Shown here: piece by piece, positions 24,301 to 36,300 of the stretch | Numbering within the stretch: position 1 is the first letter of the stretch | Layout of the letters: every line of letters starts with the position of its first letter | Source of the DNA: Patiria miniata | Lineage: Eukaryota; Echinodermata; Asteroidea; Valvatida; Asterinidae | Assembly: GCF_015706575.1 (NCBI RefSeq) | Contig: NW_024037075.1 | Coordinates: 10,477,746-10,541,745 of the forward strand | Length of the DNA stretch: 64,000 nucleotides | Direction: 5' to 3' | Program-made: the position numbers and the translations under genes | Notes under the pieces: model-generated | What the model saw: the letters and a program-made list of their open reading frames with translations, nothing else | Told to the model about the DNA's origin: nothing | The model's database searches: none

Positions 24301-27300
24301 AAATACTTGTGAACTCGCGGATCAATGTGCACAGATCAATGGGACTCCGATCAATCCCACGGAACATGGCAAGCAGACCTTAGTGGGGGACTGTGCGGCT
24401 AAATCAGGGTCTGTGTATTGACTGGCTTATGCCTCTCAAACAAGTTGAAGGTCTGCAGGATACATGCATCTGAAATCCAACTCCATTAGAAGATTTTTGG
24501 GGATTTTTTAAAGGATTATAGAAAGGAAGGACCAAGTCACTATAATGCACGGGCTCCGCTCCGTGCACAAGTACCCCCTCAACGGTATTAGAATGGAGAG
24601 TTGGGAGACCACAGGGCTGAAGATACTAGCCCATATGAAAAGGATTTATGGCTATGGTATTTAATTCTTACTTTGATGGAGAGACGATATACATGGTACC
24701 ATGGTACCGTACATGCACATTGTATATTATACAAATATTGACTGCTTCGAGTGGTGTAGTAAAACTAGCCTCCCGAGGTGATCGTGGAAGCATTCTATTT
24801 TTGTATGCTCTTTGGATCACCGAGGGAGACTAGTTTTACTACACCACGAGATAAAGCAGTCAATATTTGTTTTATAACACCCCTCCCACATATTCTGCTT
24901 GAGTTTAAGTGATAGCTGATTAATATAACTTTAATAAATACGATTAAAGTGTATTTGAATACAAAATTAGTTGAAAATTTATTTACACTTCTCCAAACTA
25001 CCCCTTCACAAAATGTTTGAACCCAGCTCTATAGCGCTAGCGCTTGGAACCGGCACACCCATGCCGTATACATAAATTCGCACACAATAGGCCTACCAGT
25101 TTTTAAGCGTAGTGGTTGCGACGGGTGTAGTACTTTTGGCCACAGCAAGATTGCAAAAATAGCGAATGTCAAGTGACTCGCTCTCGGCCAATACAGAATC
25201 TGTGGGTGAGGTGTTGTAATCTGTACTGTACTATTGTTATCTAGCTCAAAATACAGACACAGAATACATGTGTACACGTGTACATCATGTGCGTGTACTG
25301 TACAAAATTTGCCCAATAGTGTTATATTAACCTTGAGTTCAAGAAACCACATTCCTGTGTTTATACACCTGACCTTCCCTTTCAGAACACCATTGTTGAT
25401 CATCACAATACCTGCTTTGGAAACAAAGAGTGACACATCATGAAACAACCCCAAACCAAATAATAAACAGAAATTAAAAATACCCTCAAATAACAATTAA
25501 AGTATACACCTGTTTTGTAAATAACATCCTGCGGTTGCATATTGCATTGGTGGCCGTTCTTACTTTGGTATCTATCGTCCTGTAAACCACAGTCAATTTT
25601 CACGTTACATTTTTGTAGTACTTAGTAAGCGAGTAGGTGGCTCCCACTATAACTGGTGGTCGTGTAGGCAGAAATCTGATAACAGCACCCACTGTGCAAA
25701 TATTTTAACTGGTAACCGAATTCCATGTCAAAATATTGGGTCACATCCGTCCATCACATTCTGATACTGTCCGGCCCCGATATTGTTGACTTTGTGCTGG
25801 CGGGATTTTGAGAGGGGTAGTCTGTAACCAAATTGGTGTTGTCTTCAGGGCCGCCTTTAAAAGCAATGAGATTTTTGAGTTGCATAAAATGCAGCAATAA
25901 TTTCCTTGCAACTTTTGTGAAACCTTTTATGACACCAATTTCCCCCATTTTTTTCCCCATCTACATTTTGACAATGTAGATGGTTTAAAAAAAAGAAAGA
26001 AAATGTCCTTGGGACTAAAAATACATTTTCTTACAATATTTGTCTCCTTGTCTCCTTGTATTTGTATAGTTGCCGGAATAGATAAGACTTAAAATTGCAG
26101 GTACATGAATGTGTATACATATTGGAAACTTCTTTTGCATTGGCAGATTTTTAAACATGGAAAGGGGTACGGAGTTAACAGATAAAAAAAAATGGTTCTT
26201 TATAATAAGCTTCAGCTAATTTACAACTTACAGTGTTTATTTGTGATTTTAACTTCAAACAAGCCTATACTATATTTATTGAAAAAAAACCCAACTTTTA
26301 AATTGTACCAGCCCATTCCAATGTTGTACTATTTTTTTTCTTCAAAATTGGGCGGAGCAAAGAAACTGACTGGAACAGAATATGAACCCGAGACCTCTAA
26401 AGCTGTGCACCAGAGTTCTACCAACAGAGTGGCCTCCCAAAATGTCAGGGTTTTTACTCAAGGGGCAGTAGTCACAACCTTCAATATTTCTGTTATTAAG
26501 ACAATGTTGTCATACAGGTTTCCCAGCTAACACATCACGTTGCCACAACGTTGTGCAAAGTTGTGAAAATGTTGTCATTTGGTAACGTGTCACGATGACA
26601 TTCAAGCAACGTTGACACAACGTTTGACTGTATAATTGTTGGTTGTAAAAATGTTGTATATTGGTAATTTGTACAACGTTGTACGAAAGTCATCATATGA
26701 CATTGTATTGACGTTGTATGGTGGTCGTTTCACAATCGTTGTATTAAAGTAATAAATATGACGTTGTGGTTACGTTAAATGTAGGTGTTTTCATGACGTT
26801 GTTTTTAAGTTGTCAATGTTACGTTGTCAGAACGTTGTAATTTAGAATGTTTACAACGTTGCTGTGAGGTTATAATCATGACGTTGAGTTAACGTTCCAT
26901 CTACATTATTTTATAACGTTTTTTTTCAGTTGTGAAAATCACATTGTCACGACGTTGTAGTTTAGTATTTCAAAACGTTGCAGTGATGTAAAATTCATGA
27001 CGTTGTTGTAACATTGTACGTGGGTACTTTCACAACGTTGTTGGTATGTTGTTATTCTCACGTTGTCATGACGTTGTAGATAACAATTTACACCACGTTG
27101 CTGTGCTCATGACGTTATGATGACGTTGCATAAAAGTCTCACCATAATGGTGTTGTTAAGTTGTCAATTTCATGTTGTCGTGACATTGCAGTTTGGTATT
27201 TTCATGTTGTGTTATGTTGAGAGCTCACGTTGCTGTAACGTTTTATAAAGGTGTTTTGACACTGAATTTAAGTTGCAATTATGCTGTGCGTTACGATCCA

Positions 27301-30300
27301 TGCTGTTTTGGTATTGACAAAAACATTGTGATTACGATTTACTGAATGTGAAGTGAACATAATATGTTTTAATTAATGATGTTTTATTTGATAATAATTA
27401 ACATTTGGGTGCCGCCTTGCATTAATAATGTAACTTATGAAATTTCGAACATCATCATGTTTGTTTTGTCGTAGTAGGAATATAATGTTTCCAGATATTT
27501 TTCTAATGGTCTAAGATGGATGAGATCGTGGTCAAAGCGCGACTGTTTCCCGCTCATATTCATTGTTGAATACTCAATGTATACATGTACTTTATTGCAC
27601 ACACCAACGTAACTAGAAATATGATTCCTGTTCTCAAAGAAAATATTACCATGGCGCATGCGCATCAGCAGAAATTCCACGTCCAGACCGCGTGATAGCT
27701 TATTTGAATTGCTCTGCTCAGTCGAGTCAGCAATCGAGCAGCAGCAGCTCACTATAACGGTCGCCGACTCGCCGTCCAGTTGATGTGAAGTAGCCATGGT
27801 CGCCAAGCAAGTTATTTTCACTACAGCATTTCTTAGAAGGTAGGAATGAAATTTTCTGTATCTTGACTTCATTCTTGTGTCGAACACATTGTCTAAAAAT
27901 CTGATGAAAGGATCAAATTAAAGTAAAACAACTTTTTGAACAAAGTCGCTGTCAAAAAATGAAGATTTTCCTATGCCTATCATCTTTGGGTTTTTTTAAT
28001 AATTGTTGAAAATGTTCTTCAGACTCGATCAGAATAAATGTAGATTAATTAGGAGTGAAAATATGTGCCTCAATTGAGATTGGAGGCTCGTCAATGCGAA
28101 CAGTTTTGGAAATCATACACTGAAAGAAACGTTCAAGTCATCTGGTTTTCAATTTGATAATAAAATCTTGGTATTATTCCAAGGAAATATTATACATGTG
28201 GATCAGATTTACTCGAATTCATGTTAGACCTTTTTAAAAACGTTTTAGGTTGGAAAGTTATTTGTTCGGTAGTTATAATTTTACATAAAACAGATATTGT
28301 TTTAGCAATTGGTAAAAATGGCAAAAGTGTATACATTATATCGAGAAGACTTTTGATTTGTGTACTATAGTATATGCCTATGTTTGTATTTTTTCCTTCA
28401 AATTGATGAATTAATTAAAATGTAAAAATATTGTATTGAGATACCCATGATACCCGAGCCAACAACCGTGAAATTGTTACCTGGGGTATCTCTTAATTTA
28501 TATATCTGAGTTGATTTTCTCTCAACTAAAACTAGAGCAAATTTGAGCATAAACAGTCCGTTATAAAATTCCCGCTCAAAGACACAGTGTACGGTTGTAA
28601 TAGCAACGCGCATTAGCATTTTAGTCTCAAGGGTCAGGCCTAAAGTTCACGTACCAGGACCGTACACGTATAAACGGTCATCTGGCTTTCGTTGGCTTGT
28701 ACAATAACAAGTGTATACAGTTTCAATCCGGGCTTTCGGGCCGTATAGCTCCCAGGGTTTGGCGTGATTTATGGGAGTTTGACCAAAGTGTGTGGAGTAG
28801 AGTTCAGGGCCAGGTCAGCACTGTTACAAGATCAATGAAAAATACGCGAACTATAAAAGCCTTTTCTAAAAAGGGTCATTTGTAGACTAGTTGTATTATT
28901 TATGTGGGTTGAAGAGCACGGGGACATCATATTTACACTGTGTTAAAACTTGATTAGTTTTATATATTTCTCAACCTTAAAAAACATCGTTACTTTCTCC
29001 AGGTACTGGGTAGGCAGTACACATGTATGCTATACGTGAGTGCACTGGCAGCAGGATAACGTCAACACAACCTGCATTATGTGGACATCTTTTGTTCACA
29101 TGTCCACATAGTGACTGTAAGTGTAAGACAAACAGGGTAACCGTAAGGTCATGACTAAATTCTGCTAAATGCACTTCAAAAATCTGTCCGATTTATCAAA
29201 AATCTGCCAAATTCCCCAGAATTACTCGAAATACACTATAAACACTTTAAATCACATGCAGATGTTGTAATATTGCCTTAATTAATGTTCAAATTACATC
29301 ATAAACAATCTATAGCCACACAAAGATAATATGAAATTGCGTAAATTTCAGGCAAAACGCGGTTGGGTCACAACGAAATCCGGTTCCCAGTGGAACCTCA
29401 ACACCTAGACCGGGCAACCTGTCCTGTTTTGCAAGGGTTTGTTTGAATAGATTGAAGCTTTTGTAAACAAATGTACTATTTTATTTTGCAAATTTGCTGT
29501 TTTTCTGTCAAATAACCATTTTTTGCAGAAATCTGCCAAAAATATCCATTCTGTCAAATTTTCTGTCAAACTCGTTTTTTTAACAAAAAATCTGTCAAAG
29601 GTAGCCGAAAACCGGCTAAAACGGTCACTATGAAGGCAAACTCATAACTATGCATCCCTGTAGACATTGTGTAGTATGCACACCTTATTGTACACTCATA
29701 GGCCACATATGCGCGGAGCATTTACAGGGTTCATGATGTATGTGCCTGAACTCCAGACCAGAAGTGTACATGTAAGTTGAGAACTCTGCGGTCTGCACAC
29801 TCATACTTACTGATAAACAGCCTCAATACCGCCCCTCTACTACTCATAATCACCCTCCAGCAACTTGACATCATCCCTCATAAACACAAGCACTCTGTCA
29901 AGCAGTCCGTTGCTTGAAAAAAATGTTTTTGTCCAGTTTCAGTGGTAAACCAGAGGAATTGAGTGAAATTTTCAGTCTCGAGGGAGAATGGGCCGAATGA
30001 AATAAAACCCCTCAGTATTGATCAACAACTTCCTGTCAGTGATTTCCAACAAACCATTAGTTTGAGTACGTGCACAATGAGTGTTTTGTTGTGTGGACCT
30101 CATTTGATGTACTATGAGTAAATGAATAAACAATTAAGGAATTTGTTGTGGTTTTTGAATTCATCTGTTTCATTGAAAGTAAAAAAAAAAAAAAGTTAAT
30201 TTTGTCTACAGGTCCATTGTATACATGAACATGTGTAAATGCAGTGGAATGGCACTAACTACAGAGTACGGTAATGTGGGAAAGTTCATGTCATGCGTGT

Positions 30301-33300
30301 AAGTTCAATATTAGGGGCAGTCATCTGTAAAAATAATGAGGCCGATAAACGAAGCACGGAGGAATAAATCATTCTTATTCCTGGATGCAAGGAGTAAGAA
30401 TATCTCCTTTAGCAGTGGTAATGGAAAAAGCAACTAACTTACTGAGAATGTAGGGTTATATTTACATTTAGGAAATAAAGTTTTTATGCAAAATACAAGG
30501 ATTGTACCTTCATGAGAACAATTTTTGTGTTCACTTGTACTTTGAAGTATTGATTTCTTTCTATCAAAACTGTTTACAACATTTGTTTGTAATTAAAAAA
30601 TTCCTCAATGCATTAGGCCTATTCAGTGACAGCATTGGCTGAGCAGAAAACAGGTGTTTTTGTCAATGTATTGGACAGGACTATATCCTCAATTAAAGTT
30701 TACAAAAAAATTAAAATTAAAAACATTAGAGAAGACTAAGTGTAAGTTGAGGAGAAATTTGTAATTTGGAGCACATTATGGTATGTACAATGTACAATGT
30801 CTACGCCTGTGCATTTTTGCATGTCACATACATGTAGATGCATGTACATGTACATGTACGTGTATATTTCTACCTGCAGTCACAAATACTTGTGAACTCG
30901 CGGATCAATGTGCACAGATCAATGGGACTCCGATCAATCCCACGGAACATGGCAAGCAGACCTTAGTGGGGGACTGTGCGGCTAAATCAGGGTCTGTGTA
31001 TTGACTGGCTTATGCCTCTCAAACAAGTTGAAGGTCTGCAGGATACATGCATCTGAAATCCAACTCCATTAGAAGATTTTTGGGGATTTTTTAAAGGATT
31101 ATAGAAAGGAAGGACCAAGTCACTATAATGCACGGGCTCCGCTCCGTGCACAAGTACCCCCTCAACGGTATTAGAATGGAGAGTTGGGAGACCACAGGGC
31201 TGAAGATACTAGCCCATATGAAAAGGATTTATGGCTATGGTATTTAATTCTTACTTTGATGGAGAGACGATATACATGGTACCATGGTACCGTACATGCA
31301 CATTGTATATTATACAAATATTGACTGCTTCGAGTGGTGTAGTAAAACTAGCCTCCCGAGGTGATCGTGGAAGCATTCTATTTTTGTATGCTCTTTGGAT
31401 CACCGAGGGAGACTAGTTTTACTACACCACGAGATAAAGCAGTCAATATTTGTTTTATAACACCCCTCCCACATATTCTGCTTGAGTTTAAGTGATAGCT
31501 GATTAATATAACTTTAATAAATACGATTAAAGTGTATTTGAATACAAAATTAGTTGAAAATTTATTTACACTTCTCCAAACTACCCCTTCACAAAATGTT
31601 TGAACCCAGCTCTATAGCGCTAGCGCTTGGAACCGGCACACCCATGCCGTATACATAAATTCGCACACAATAGGCCTACCAGTTTTTAAGCGTAGTGGTT
31701 GCGACGGGTGTAGTACTTTTGGCCACAGCAAGATTGCAAAAATAGCGAATGTCAAGTGACTCGCTCTCGGCCAATACAGAATCTGTGGGTGAGGTGTTGT
31801 AATCTGTACTGTACTATTGTTATCTAGCTCAAAATACAGACACAGAATACATGTGTACACGTGTACATCATGTGCGTGTACTGTACAAAATTTGCCCAAT
31901 AGTGTTATATTAACCTTGAGTTCAAGAAACCACATTCCTGTGTTTATACACCTGACCTTCCCTTTCAGAACACCATTGTTGATCATCACAATACCTGCTT
32001 TGGAAACAAAGAGTGACACATCATGAAACAACCCCAAACCAAATAATAAACAGAAATTAAAAATACCCTCAAATAACAATTAAAGTATACACCTGTTTTG
32101 TAAATAACATCCTGCGGTTGCATATTGCATTGGTGGCCGTTCTTACTTTGGTATCTATCGTCCTGTAAACCACAGTCAATTTTCACGTTACATTTTTGTA
32201 GTACTTAGTAAGCGAGTAGGTGGCTCCCACTATAACTGGTGGTCGTGTAGGCAGAAATCTGATAACAGCACCCACTGTGCAAATATTTTAACTGGTAACC
32301 GAATTCCATGTCAAAATATTGGGTCACATCCGTCCATCACATTCTGATACTGTCCGGCCCCGATATTGTTGACTTTGTGCTGGCGGGATTTTGAGAGGGG
32401 TAGTCTGTAACCAAATTGGTGTTGTCTTCAGGGCCGCCTTTAAAAGCAATGAGATTTTTGAGTTGCATAAAATGCAGCAATAATTTCCTTGCAACTTTTG
32501 TGAAACCTTTTATGACACCAATTTCCCCCATTTTTTTCCCCATCTACATTTTGACAATGTAGATGGTTTAAAAAAAAGAAAGAAAATGTCCTTGGGACTA
32601 AAAATACATTTTCTTACAATATTTGTCTCCTTGTCTCCTTGTATTTGTATAGTTGCCGGAATAGATAAGACTTAAAATTGCAGGTACATGAATGTGTATA
32701 CATATTGGAAACTTCTTTTGCATTGGCAGATTTTTAAACATGGAAAGGGGTACGGAGTTAACAGATAAAAAAAAATGGTTCTTTATAATAAGCTTCAGCT
32801 AATTTACAACTTACAGTGTTTATTTGTGATTTTAACTTCAAACAAGCCTATACTATATTTATTGAAAAAAAACCCAACTTTTAAATTGTACCAGCCCATT
32901 CCAATGTTGTACTATTTTTTTTCTTCAAAATTGGGCGGAGCAAAGAAACTGACTGGAACAGAATATGAACCCGAGACCTCTAAAGCTGTGCACCAGAGTT
33001 CTACCAACAGAGTGGCCTCCCAAAATGTCAGGGTTTTTACTCAAGGGGCAGTAGTCACAACCTTCAATATTTCTGTTATTAAGACAATGTTGTCATACAG
33101 GTTTCCCAGCTAACACATCACGTTGCCACAACGTTGTGCAAAGTTGTGAAAATGTTGTCATTTGGTAACGTGTCACGATGACATTCAAGCAACGTTGACA
33201 CAACGTTTGACTGTATAATTGTTGGTTGTAAAAATGTTGTATATTGGTAATTTGTACAACGTTGTACGAAAGTCATCATATGACATTGTATTGACGTTGT

Positions 33301-36300
33301 ATGGTGGTCGTTTCACAATCGTTGTATTAAAGTAATAAATATGACGTTGTGGTTACGTTAAATGTAGGTGTTTTCATGACGTTGTTTTTAAGTTGTCAAT
33401 GTTACGTTGTCAGAACGTTGTAATTTAGAATGTTTACAACGTTGCTGTGAGGTTATAATCATGACGTTGAGTTAACGTTCCATCTACATTATTTTATAAC
33501 GTTTTTTTTCAGTTGTGAAAATCACATTGTCACGACGTTGTAGTTTAGTATTTCAAAACGTTGCAGTGATGTAAAATTCATGACGTTGTTGTAACATTGT
33601 ACGTGGGTACTTTCACAACGTTGTTGGTATGTTGTTATTCTCACGTTGTCATGACGTTGTAGATAACAATTTACACCACGTTGCTGTGCTCATGACGTTA
33701 TGATGACGTTGCATAAAAGTCTCACCATAATGGTGTTGTTAAGTTGTCAATTTCATGTTGTCGTGACATTGCAGTTTGGTATTTTCATGTTGTGTTATGT
33801 TGAGAGCTCACGTTGCTGTAACGTTTTATAAAGGTGTTTTGACACTGAATTTAAGTTGCAATTATGCTGTGCGTTACGATCCATGCTGTTTTGGTATTGA
33901 CAAAAACATTGTGATTACGATTTACTGAATGTGAAGTGAACATAATATGTTTTAATTAATGATGTTTTATTTGATAATAATTAACATTTGGGTGCCGCCT
34001 TGCATTAATAATGTAACTTATGAAATTTCGAACATCATCATGTTTGTTTTGTCGTAGTAGGAATATAATGTTTCCAGATATTTTTCTAATGGTCTAAGAT
34101 GGATGAGATCGTGGTCAAAGCGCGACTGTTTCCCGCTCATATTCATTGTTGAATACTCAATGTATACATGTACTTTATTGCACACACCAACGTAACTAGA
34201 AATATGATTCCTGTTCTCAAAGAAAATATTACCATGGCGCATGCGCATCAGCAGAAATTCCACGTCCAGACCGCGTGATAGCTTATTTGAATTGCTCTGC
34301 TCAGTCGAGTCAGCAATCGAGCAGCAGCAGCTCACTATAACGGTCGCCGACTCGCCGTCCAGTTGATGTGAAGTAGCCATGGTCGCCAAGCAAGTTATTT
34401 TCACTACAGCATTTCTTAGAAGGTAGGAATGAAATTTTCTGTATCTTGACTTCATTCTTGTGTCGAACACATTGTCTAAAAATCTGATGAAAGGATCAAA
34501 TTAAAGTAAAACAACTTTTTGAACAAAGTCGCTGTCAAAAAATGAAGATTTTCCTATGCCTATCATCTTTGGGTTTTTTTAATAATTGTTGAAAATGTTC
34601 TTCAGACTCGATCAGAATAAATGTAGATTAATTAGGAGTGAAAATATGTGCCTCAATTGAGATTGGAGGCTCGTCAATGCGAACAGTTTTGGAAATCATA
34701 CACTGAAAGAAACGTTCAAGTCATCTGGTTTTCAATTTGATAATAAAATCTTGGTATTATTCCAAGGAAATATTATACATGTGGATCAGATTTACTCGAA
34801 TTCATGTTAGACCTTTTTAAAAACGTTTTAGGTTGGAAAGTTATTTGTTCGGTAGTTATAATTTTACATAAAACAGATATTGTTTTAGCAATTGGTAAAA
34901 ATGGCAAAAGTGTATACATTATATCGAGAAGACTTTTGATTTGTGTACTATAGTATATGCCTATGTTTGTATTTTTTCCTTCAAATTGATGAATTAATTA
35001 AAATGTAAAAATATTGTATTGAGATACCCATGATACCCGAGCCAACAACCGTGAAATTGTTACCTGGGGTATCTCTTAATTTATATATCTGAGTTGATTT
35101 TCTCTCAACTAAAACTAGAGCAAATTTGAGCATAAACAGTCCGTTATAAAATTCCCGCTCAAAGACACAGTGTACGGTTGTAATAGCAACGCGCATTAGC
35201 ATTTTAGTCTCAAGGGTCAGGCCTAAAGTTCACGTACCAGGACCGTACACGTATAAACGGTCATCTGGCTTTCGTTGGCTTGTACAATAACAAGTGTATA
35301 CAGTTTCAATCCGGGCTTTCGGGCCGTATAGCTCCCAGGGTTTGGCGTGATTTATGGGAGTTTGACCAAAGTGTGTGGAGTAGAGTTCAGGGCCAGGTCA
35401 GCACTGTTACAAGATCAATGAAAAATACGCGAACTATAAAAGCCTTTTCTAAAAAGGGTCATTTGTAGACTAGTTGTATTATTTATGTGGGTTGAAGAGC
35501 ACGGGGACATCATATTTACACTGTGTTAAAACTTGATTAGTTTTATATATTTCTCAACCTTAAAAAACATCGTTACTTTCTCCAGGTACTGGGTAGGCAG
35601 TACACATGTATGCTATACGTGAGTGCACTGGCAGCAGGATGTGGCATGTTTAAACTTTTAACTTCAGCAGTCTTCGAGGGAGGAAGTTTCTAATTATTTT
35701 GAAAACCACCCCATACATCTCTTCAAGGTTGTTGCTGTAAGTAATTCAACATACACTGACCTTCTATATACATGTTCTGTAAGATGGTGAAATTAACTTT
35801 TAAAATGTGTTGAAAATACACCTTGGTCGAAATTTGTTAAGTGATTACCTGACGTTCACCAGACACCTATATTAATTCAATTTATGTATTCATGAAATTT
35901 ATCTATACTATAAAATTCAAGACCGTGAACCCATTGCACGCATATCCAAATCCTTCCAACTCAAAATGTTCATACTAGCACGTCCGCCTTAACAAAGTCA
36001 TTCTTGTCGAGTCATGCGCCAGAAAAGATGCGTGCCCAATACTCTCTAAAAATAACCAAAAAAAACCCACACATTTTGCGTGAACCTCCCCGGCGAGAGC
36101 TGATTAATTTTTTAGTAGGTTTTATGTTTTGAAAAAATGCAATGAAGTTTATAATTTTTATCGTTAGATGTCTTTCAAAAATAATAACTTGTATTTCGCA
36201 GGAAAATAGCAGTTGAAAAAAAGTAAATAAACTTTCAAAGTGAAACTCGAAAGTAGCGTAGGCAACGGATCTTTAATCAAAATAATTATGAATCAAATTA

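Larger units (their letters stand above)
22473..29055. repeat. Tandem duplication unit, copy 1 (6583 bp)
   Basis: Every stretch I compared recurs exactly 6583 bp downstream, beginning ATAACGTCAACACAACC (22473 and 29056). The unit starts in ordinary intron sequence and ends inside the CAGCTAACACA element. Copy 1 therefore carries only the element's left 2.5 kb. The junction at 29055/29056 shows 2 bp of microhomology (AT). Confidence 0.95.
29056..35638. repeat. Tandem duplication unit, copy 2 (6583 bp)
   Basis: Second copy; right boundary at 35638-35640, after which sequence becomes unique (GTGGCATG). I found no mismatch to copy 1 in the parts I compared, so the event is very recent, maintained by conversion, or an assembly artefact. 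Confidence 0.95.

Noticed and set aside
24200..24421. Possible Cys-containing exon (TNTCELADQCAQINGTPINP) preceded by CTGCAG
   Set aside because: Resembles a secreted exon at first sight, but no donor follows before the stop and the phase does not fit integrin exon 1. No support.
25029..25496. 155-codon minus-strand open frame (and duplicate at 31612-32079)
   Set aside because: Overlaps a MITE (24738-25216) and lacks any domain; both copies are identical only because of the tandem duplication.
34018..34470. 150-codon minus-strand open frame (and duplicate at 27435-27887)
   Set aside because: It runs antisense over the promoter and exon 1 of the plus-strand small gene and matches no family. 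The plus-strand reading has splice and promoter support.
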